10,651 nucleotides of DNA, from NCBI GenBank assembly GCA_013696915.1, contig JACCXR010000291.1:1-10651 (forward strand). The letters run 5' to 3'. Source of the stretch: Euzebyaceae bacterium. GTDB taxonomy: Bacteria > Actinomycetota > Nitriliruptoria > Euzebyales > Egibacteraceae. Position 1 is the stretch's first letter, and every line of letters begins with the position of its first letter. Positions 7,034 through 10,651 of the stretch are shown in pieces. Position numbers and translations under genes: made by a program. The notes beneath the pieces were generated by a model. That model saw only the letters and a program-made list of their open reading frames with translations. It ran no database searches and had not been told where the DNA came from.

Positions 7034-7048
7034 CGGGTATGCGACCCG
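7034..7048. promoter_or_regulatory. Short dyad in the MFS/glgX divergent region
   Basis: CGGGT and ACCCG are separated by five bases (ATGCG). This 15-base dyad lies 19 bases upstream of the MFS start codon, directly beside the larger hairpin. It could be an operator half-site pair or chance; in DNA this rich in G and C a 5-bp dyad is weak evidence. Confidence 0.25.
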
Positions 7049-7050
7049 GC

Positions 7051-7092
7051 AAGGACCGGCCGTGCGGGGACTCTACGCACGGCTCGGTCTTT
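7051..7092. promoter_or_regulatory. Long, near-perfect hairpin in the MFS/glgX divergent intergenic region
   Basis: GACCGGCCGTGCG (7054-7066) pairs with CGCACGGCTCGGTC (7076-7089) over 13 base pairs, with one bulged T (7084) and a nine-base loop. A G-T wobble and two A-T pairs lengthen the stem to 16 bp (7051-7053 with 7090-7092). The + strand copy ends in TCTTT, so it resembles an intrinsic terminator or attenuator 54 bases before the glgX start. On the - strand it would lie in the MFS leader, 36 bases before that start. No coding sequence covers it. It may be an attenuator, an insulating terminator or a protein-binding operator. Confidence 0.55.
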
Positions 7093-7130
7093 CGTCGTAC
7101 CCGCCCGGAAACCGCGGACAACGCAACCGC

Positions 7131-7136
7131 AGGGAG
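7131..7136 (+). promoter_or_regulatory. Shine-Dalgarno sequence for the glgX GTG start
   Basis: AGGGAG lies ten bases before the GTG at 7147, slightly long but usable. The ATG four bases further on is out of frame. The in-frame ATG at 6946 lies inside the opposite-strand MFS gene and would add residues unlike any debranching enzyme. Confidence 0.5.
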
Positions 7137-7146
7137 TGCAGCAGTC

Positions 7147-9246
7147 GTGAATGTCTGGCCAGGCCGGCCCTACCCGCTCGGCTCCCGCTGGGACGGGCGG
7201 GGCACCTACTTCGCCCTGTTCAGCGAGAACGCCGAGCGGGTGGAGCTCTGCCTCTTCGACCGGGACGGCTTCGAGGTCAGGGTGCCGATGCCGGAGCACA
7301 CCGCCTTCATCTGGCACTGCTACCTCCCCGGGATCAGCCCGGGTCAGCGCTACGGGTTCCGGGTCCACGGGCCCTTCGACCCGAAGGCCGGGCACCGGTT
7401 CAACCCGAACAAGCTCCTGATCGACCCGTACGCCAAGGCGATCGAGGGCGACGTCGGCTGGGACCCCGCCGTCTTCGGCTACCCCCTCGGCGACGACGAC
7501 AGCGTCATGGACCAGCGGGACAGCGCCCCGCACGTTCCGAAGTCGGTGGTGGTCAATCCCTTCTTCGACTGGGGTCACGACCGGCATCCGCACACCCGCT
7601 GGAACGACACCGTCATCTACGAGACCCACGTCAAGGGCATCTCGATGCAGCACCCCGACGTCGAGCCGGAGCTGCGCGGCACCTACGCCGGCCTGGCGTC
7701 CCCACCGGTGATCGACTACCTGGTGGACCTCGGGGTGACGGCCGTGGAGCTGCAGCCGGTACACCATTTCGTCCAGGACCATTTCCTGGTCGAGAAGGGC
7801 CTGCGGAACTACTGGGGCTACAACACCATCGGCTTCCTGGCCCCGCACGCGGACTATGCGGCGCGCGGCCGCCTCGGCGACCAGGTCTACGAGTTCAAGT
7901 CGATGGTGAAGGAGCTGCACGCCGCCGGGCTGGAGGTGATCCTCGACGTGGTCTACAACCACACGGCCGAGGGCAGCCACATGGGCCCCACCCTGTCGTT
8001 CCGCGGGGTCGACAACGCCGCCTACTACCGGCTCGTCGACGACGACGCCCGGTACTACATGGACTACACGGGGACGGGCAACTCCCTGAACGTGCGGCAC
8101 CCCCACGTCCTGCAGCTGATCATGGACTCGCTGCGGTACTGGGTGCTCGAGATGCACGTCGACGGGTTCCGCTTCGACCTGGCCTCGACGCTCGCCCGCG
8201 AGCTGCACGACGTCGACCGGCTCTCGGCGTTCTTCGACATCATTCAGCAGGACCCGGTGATCAGCCAGGTGAAGCTGATCGCCGAGCCGTGGGACGTCGG
8301 GGAGGGCGGCTACCAGGTCGGCAACTTCCCGACGCTGTGGACCGAGTGGAACGGCAAGTACCGCGACACCATCCGCGACTACTGGCGCGGGGAGGCGCCG
8401 CTCGGCGAGCTCGCCTCCCGCCTGTCGGGGTCGGCGGACCTCTACGCCCACAACGGCCGGCGGCCGTACGCCTCGATCAACTTCATCACCGCCCACGACG
8501 GGTTCACGCTGCGGGACCTGGTGACCTACAACTCCAAGCACAACGAGGCGAACCTCGACGCGAACTCGTCCGGCGAGGACCACAACCGCTCGTGGAACTG
8601 CGGCGTGGAGGGGCCGACCGACGACCCCGCGGTCAACCGCCTCCGCAACCGGCAGCAGCGCAACTTCCTGGCCACGCTGTTCCTGTCGCAGGGGGTGCCG
8701 ATGCTGCTCGGCGGGGACGAGTTCGGGCGCACCCAGCAGGGCAACAACAACACCTACTGCCAAGACAGCGAGCTCAGCTGGTACGACTGGGACCATTCGC
8801 CGGACCAGCGCCGGCTTGCCGGCTTCGCCCGTTTCCTGATGCGGCTCCGCCGGGACCACCCCGTCTTCCGCCGGCGGCAGTTCTTCCGCGGGCACGGCGA
8901 CCTGGACTGGATGCGGCCGGACGCGTCACCCATGCAGGCCGGCGACTGGAACGCGGCGAACCAGGCGCTGATGTTCTTCCTCAACGGACGGGCAATCCCG
9001 AGTCGCGACGAGCGCGGACGCGAGATCGTCGACGACAGCTTCCTCGTCCTGACCAACGCCGGACACGACGACGTCACCTTCACGCTGCCGGCGCGGCAGT
9101 ACGGAAGGCGCTGGGGGGTGGTCTTCTACACCGCCAGACCCGACTACCGCGAGGGCCCCGCGCGGCACGCCGCCGGGGACCGGTTGGCCGTGGAGTCGCG
9201 GTCGCTGATGCTGCTGCGGCGCCTGGACGACGCCCGCGATGCGTGA
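7147..9246 (+). CDS. glgX: Glycogen debranching enzyme GlgX / TreX (GH13 isoamylase type)
   Basis: The 699-residue product has the normal GlgX length and begins NVWPGRPYPLG directly after the start codon. The N-terminal CBM48 domain (about 7-110) includes FALFSENAERVELCLFD. The GH13 barrel follows, with all four catalytic blocks: DVVYNHT (D267), DGFRFDLAS (D344, the nucleophile), IAEPWD (E380, the acid/base) and ITAHDGF (D451). GGDEFGRTQQGNNNTYCQD is the family hallmark near the end of the barrel, and a beta-rich C-terminal domain starts around residue 590. The enzyme hydrolyses alpha-1,6 branches of glycogen or limit dextrin in the cytoplasm and releases linear maltodextrins. Its end overlaps treY by eight bases, so it supplies substrate for trehalose synthesis, and it could equally be called treX. 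Start: GTG at 7147. The large hairpin upstream may affect its transcription. Confidence 0.93.
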   Translation: MNVWPGRPYPLGSRWDGRGTYFALFSENAERVELCLFDRDGFEVRVPMPEHTAFIWHCYLPGISPGQRYGFRVHGPFDPKAGHRFNPNKLLIDPYAKAIEGDVGWDPAVFGYPLGDDDSVMDQRDSAPHVPKSVVVNPFFDWGHDRHPHTRWNDTVIYETHVKGISMQHPDVEPELRGTYAGLASPPVIDYLVDLGVTAVELQPVHHFVQDHFLVEKGLRNYWGYNTIGFLAPHADYAARGRLGDQVYEFKSMVKELHAAGLEVILDVVYNHTAEGSHMGPTLSFRGVDNAAYYRLVDDDARYYMDYTGTGNSLNVRHPHVLQLIMDSLRYWVLEMHVDGFRFDLASTLARELHDVDRLSAFFDIIQQDPVISQVKLIAEPWDVGEGGYQVGNFPTLWTEWNGKYRDTIRDYWRGEAPLGELASRLSGSADLYAHNGRRPYASINFITAHDGFTLRDLVTYNSKHNEANLDANSSGEDHNRSWNCGVEGPTDDPAVNRLRNRQQRNFLATLFLSQGVPMLLGGDEFGRTQQGNNNTYCQDSELSWYDWDHSPDQRRLAGFARFLMRLRRDHPVFRRRQFFRGHGDLDWMRPDASPMQAGDWNAANQALMFFLNGRAIPSRDERGREIVDDSFLVLTNAGHDDVTFTLPARQYGRRWGVVFYTARPDYREGPARHAAGDRLAVESRSLMLLRRLDDARDA

Positions 9247-10651
9247 CCGGACGCCGGGCGCGACGTACCGGCTCCAGCTCGGAGAGCGACTGTCGTTCGC
9301 CGATGCCGCCGAGCTGGTCGACTACCTCACCGACCTCGGGATCACCCACCTGTACCTGTCACCGCTGCTCCAGCCACGGCCGGGGAGCACGCACGGGTAC
9401 GACGTCGCCGACCCGACGCGCGTCTCGGAGCCGCTCGGCGGCGAGCAGGGGCTGCGGGCCCTGGCCGAGCGCGCGCACCGACGCGGGCTGGGGCTGGTCG
9501 CCGACATCGTGCCGAACCACCTCGGCACCGGCCCGGCCACCCCGCTGTGGGACCGGCTGCTGGCCGACGGCCAGAGCGGGGAGGGCGGGCGCTTCTTCGA
9601 CGTCGACTGGGACCCGCCCCTGCCGACGGCGAGCGGCAAGGTCCTCCTGCCCGTCCTGGGGGACCAGTACGGCGTCGTGCTGGAGCGCGGGGAGCTCGAG
9701 GTCGCGGTCGTCGACGGCGAGCCGCGGCTGCGCTACTTCGAGCGCACCTTCCCCCTCTCCGCGGAGTCGAGCGAGGCGCTCGGACGCGTCGGCGGCCCGG
9801 AGGCGCTGCGGGGCAGACCCGGCGAGCCGTCGACCTGGACCCGGCTGCACGCGCTGCTCGAGGCGCAGCACTACCGGCTGATGCACTGGCGCGCGGGCGA
9901 CGGCCTCGTCAACTACCGGCGGTTCTTCGCGATCAACGACCTCGCCGCCGTGCGGGTCGAGGACCCGGCCGTCTTCGACGCGACCCACCAGCGGATCCTG
10001 GCGCTCGTGGCGGACGGCGTCATCGACGGCCTGCGCGTCGACCATCCCGACGGGCTCGCCGACCCGTCCGGGTACCTCGACGTGCTGGCCGCGCGGACCG
10101 GGTCCGCCTGGATCGTCGTCGAGAAGATCCTCGCTGTGGGGGAGCGGCTGCCGGAGGACTGGCCGGTGGCGGGCACGACGGGATACGAGTTCTGCAACGA
10201 CGCCGTCGGGCTCTTCGTCGACCCGGCGGCCCGGCCGGCGCTCGACGCGTCCGCCCGCGCCTTCGAGGCCACCCCCGACGACGAGGCGGCCGCTCTGCGG
10301 CGGGCGAAGGCCGAGGTGCTCTCCGCGGATCTCGCAGCCGACGCCCGGCGGGTCGCGCTGCGGCTGTGGACGGTCGCGCAGCACCACCGGGAGATCCGCG
10401 ACGTCGACGACCGCGCGTGCCTGCAGGTCGTGACCCGCGCGATCCAGGCGCTGGACGTCTACCGGACGTACGTCGACCCGTTCACCGGCGACGCGCGGCC
10501 GGAGGACGTGGCGCTGATCGAGGACATGATGGCGGCGGCCGAGGCGCTGCCGCTCGACGCGCCCGCGGCGCCGCCTGGGCTGTACCGCCTCCTCGCCGAC
10601 GTCCTCGCGGGACGCGCCGGGACCGATCCGGCCCACCTCGAGGTGATCCGC
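9239..10651 (+). CDS. treY: Maltooligosyltrehalose synthase TreY, N-terminal part (runs off window)
   Basis: The 471 codons seen are roughly the first 60 percent of a protein usually 750-800 residues long; the frame is open to the last base. It opens with ATYRLQL, then LGITHLYLSPLLQPRPGS and HGYDVADPTR, the TreY-typical N-terminus. GH13 blocks follow: DIVPNH (D89), GLRVDHPDG (D268, the likely nucleophile) and WIVVEKIL (E295, the likely acid/base), then GTTGYEF. NYRRFF (225-230) and INDLAAVRVEDP are further family marks. The enzyme rearranges the reducing-end alpha-1,4 bond of maltodextrins to an alpha,alpha-1,1 bond, giving maltooligosyltrehalose, which TreZ then cleaves to trehalose. The ATG lies eight bases inside the end of glgX with only a weak ribosome site, so translation is probably coupled. 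treZ is expected downstream, outside the window. The function is clear; the C-terminal part cannot be judged. Confidence 0.92.
   Translation, partial: MRDRTPGATYRLQLGERLSFADAAELVDYLTDLGITHLYLSPLLQPRPGSTHGYDVADPTRVSEPLGGEQGLRALAERAHRRGLGLVADIVPNHLGTGPATPLWDRLLADGQSGEGGRFFDVDWDPPLPTASGKVLLPVLGDQYGVVLERGELEVAVVDGEPRLRYFERTFPLSAESSEALGRVGGPEALRGRPGEPSTWTRLHALLEAQHYRLMHWRAGDGLVNYRRFFAINDLAAVRVEDPAVFDATHQRILALVADGVIDGLRVDHPDGLADPSGYLDVLAARTGSAWIVVEKILAVGERLPEDWPVAGTTGYEFCNDAVGLFVDPAARPALDASARAFEATPDDEAAALRRAKAEVLSADLAADARRVALRLWTVAQHHREIRDVDDRACLQVVTRAIQALDVYRTYVDPFTGDARPEDVALIEDMMAAAEALPLDAPAAPPGLYRLLADVLAGRAGTDPAHLEVIR

Noticed and set aside
7015..8895. Much longer N-terminus for the MFS gene on the - strand
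   Set aside because: The region is antisense to glgX; the MFS start at 7014 has a good ribosome site and gives a normal 12-helix length.
7062..9881. 939-codon + strand frame overlapping glgX and treY
   Set aside because: Shadow frame: glgX (frame of 7147) and treY (frame of 9239) carry all catalytic GH13 motifs, and this one carries none.
1..10651. Mobile elements, CRISPR arrays, tRNA or rRNA genes, defence or biosynthetic gene clusters
   Set aside because: I saw no repeat-spacer pattern, transposase or integrase motif, structural RNA or cluster enzyme; the genes belong to recognised housekeeping or metabolic families.

Overview
The window reads as chromosomal DNA from a high-GC member of the Actinomycetota. 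The evidence is very GC-rich sequence, frequent GTG starts, tight stop/start overlaps, and a PimB'-type mannosyltransferase of the phosphatidylinositol mannoside (PIM) pathway, a lipid class largely confined to this phylum. I cannot name the genus. Base composition looks even throughout. I see no insertion sequence, integrase, tRNA, rRNA, CRISPR array or other sign of recent transfer. Apart from the two genes cut by the window ends, every gene looks intact.

Left block (1-3774, all +): the tail of an M48 zinc metalloprotease overlaps a pimB gene by GTGA. After a 47-base gap with a possible promoter comes a long-chain acyl-CoA synthetase of the FadD15 type, itself overlapping by GTGA a small SRPBCC-fold protein. 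The pimB / fadD15 / SRPBCC trio resembles the M. tuberculosis Rv2185c-Rv2188c neighbourhood and points to membrane (glyco)lipid metabolism.

Middle block (3833-5667, +): a two-gene unit encodes a YraQ-family membrane permease with a CxC motif and its usual partner, a TIGR03943-type membrane protein with a histidine-rich linker and a Cys-Cys motif. The pair is probably concerned with metal or metalloid handling. A strong dyad straddles the end of this unit, in the 48-base gap before the convergent MFS gene.

Right block (5716-10651): an MFS transporter on the - strand is divergent from an operon of glgX (glycogen debranching enzyme) and treY (maltooligosyltrehalose synthase, cut by the window end). 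GlgX releases linear maltodextrins from glycogen and TreY converts their reducing ends to trehalose, so this is the glycogen-to-trehalose (TreX/Y/Z) route; treZ is expected just beyond the window. The 132-base divergent gap holds a long, nearly perfect hairpin (7051-7092), the most noteworthy unexplained element here.

No gap between genes exceeds 132 bases. I found no clear undescribed multi-gene system; the findings are mostly regulatory structures and context-based hypotheses.
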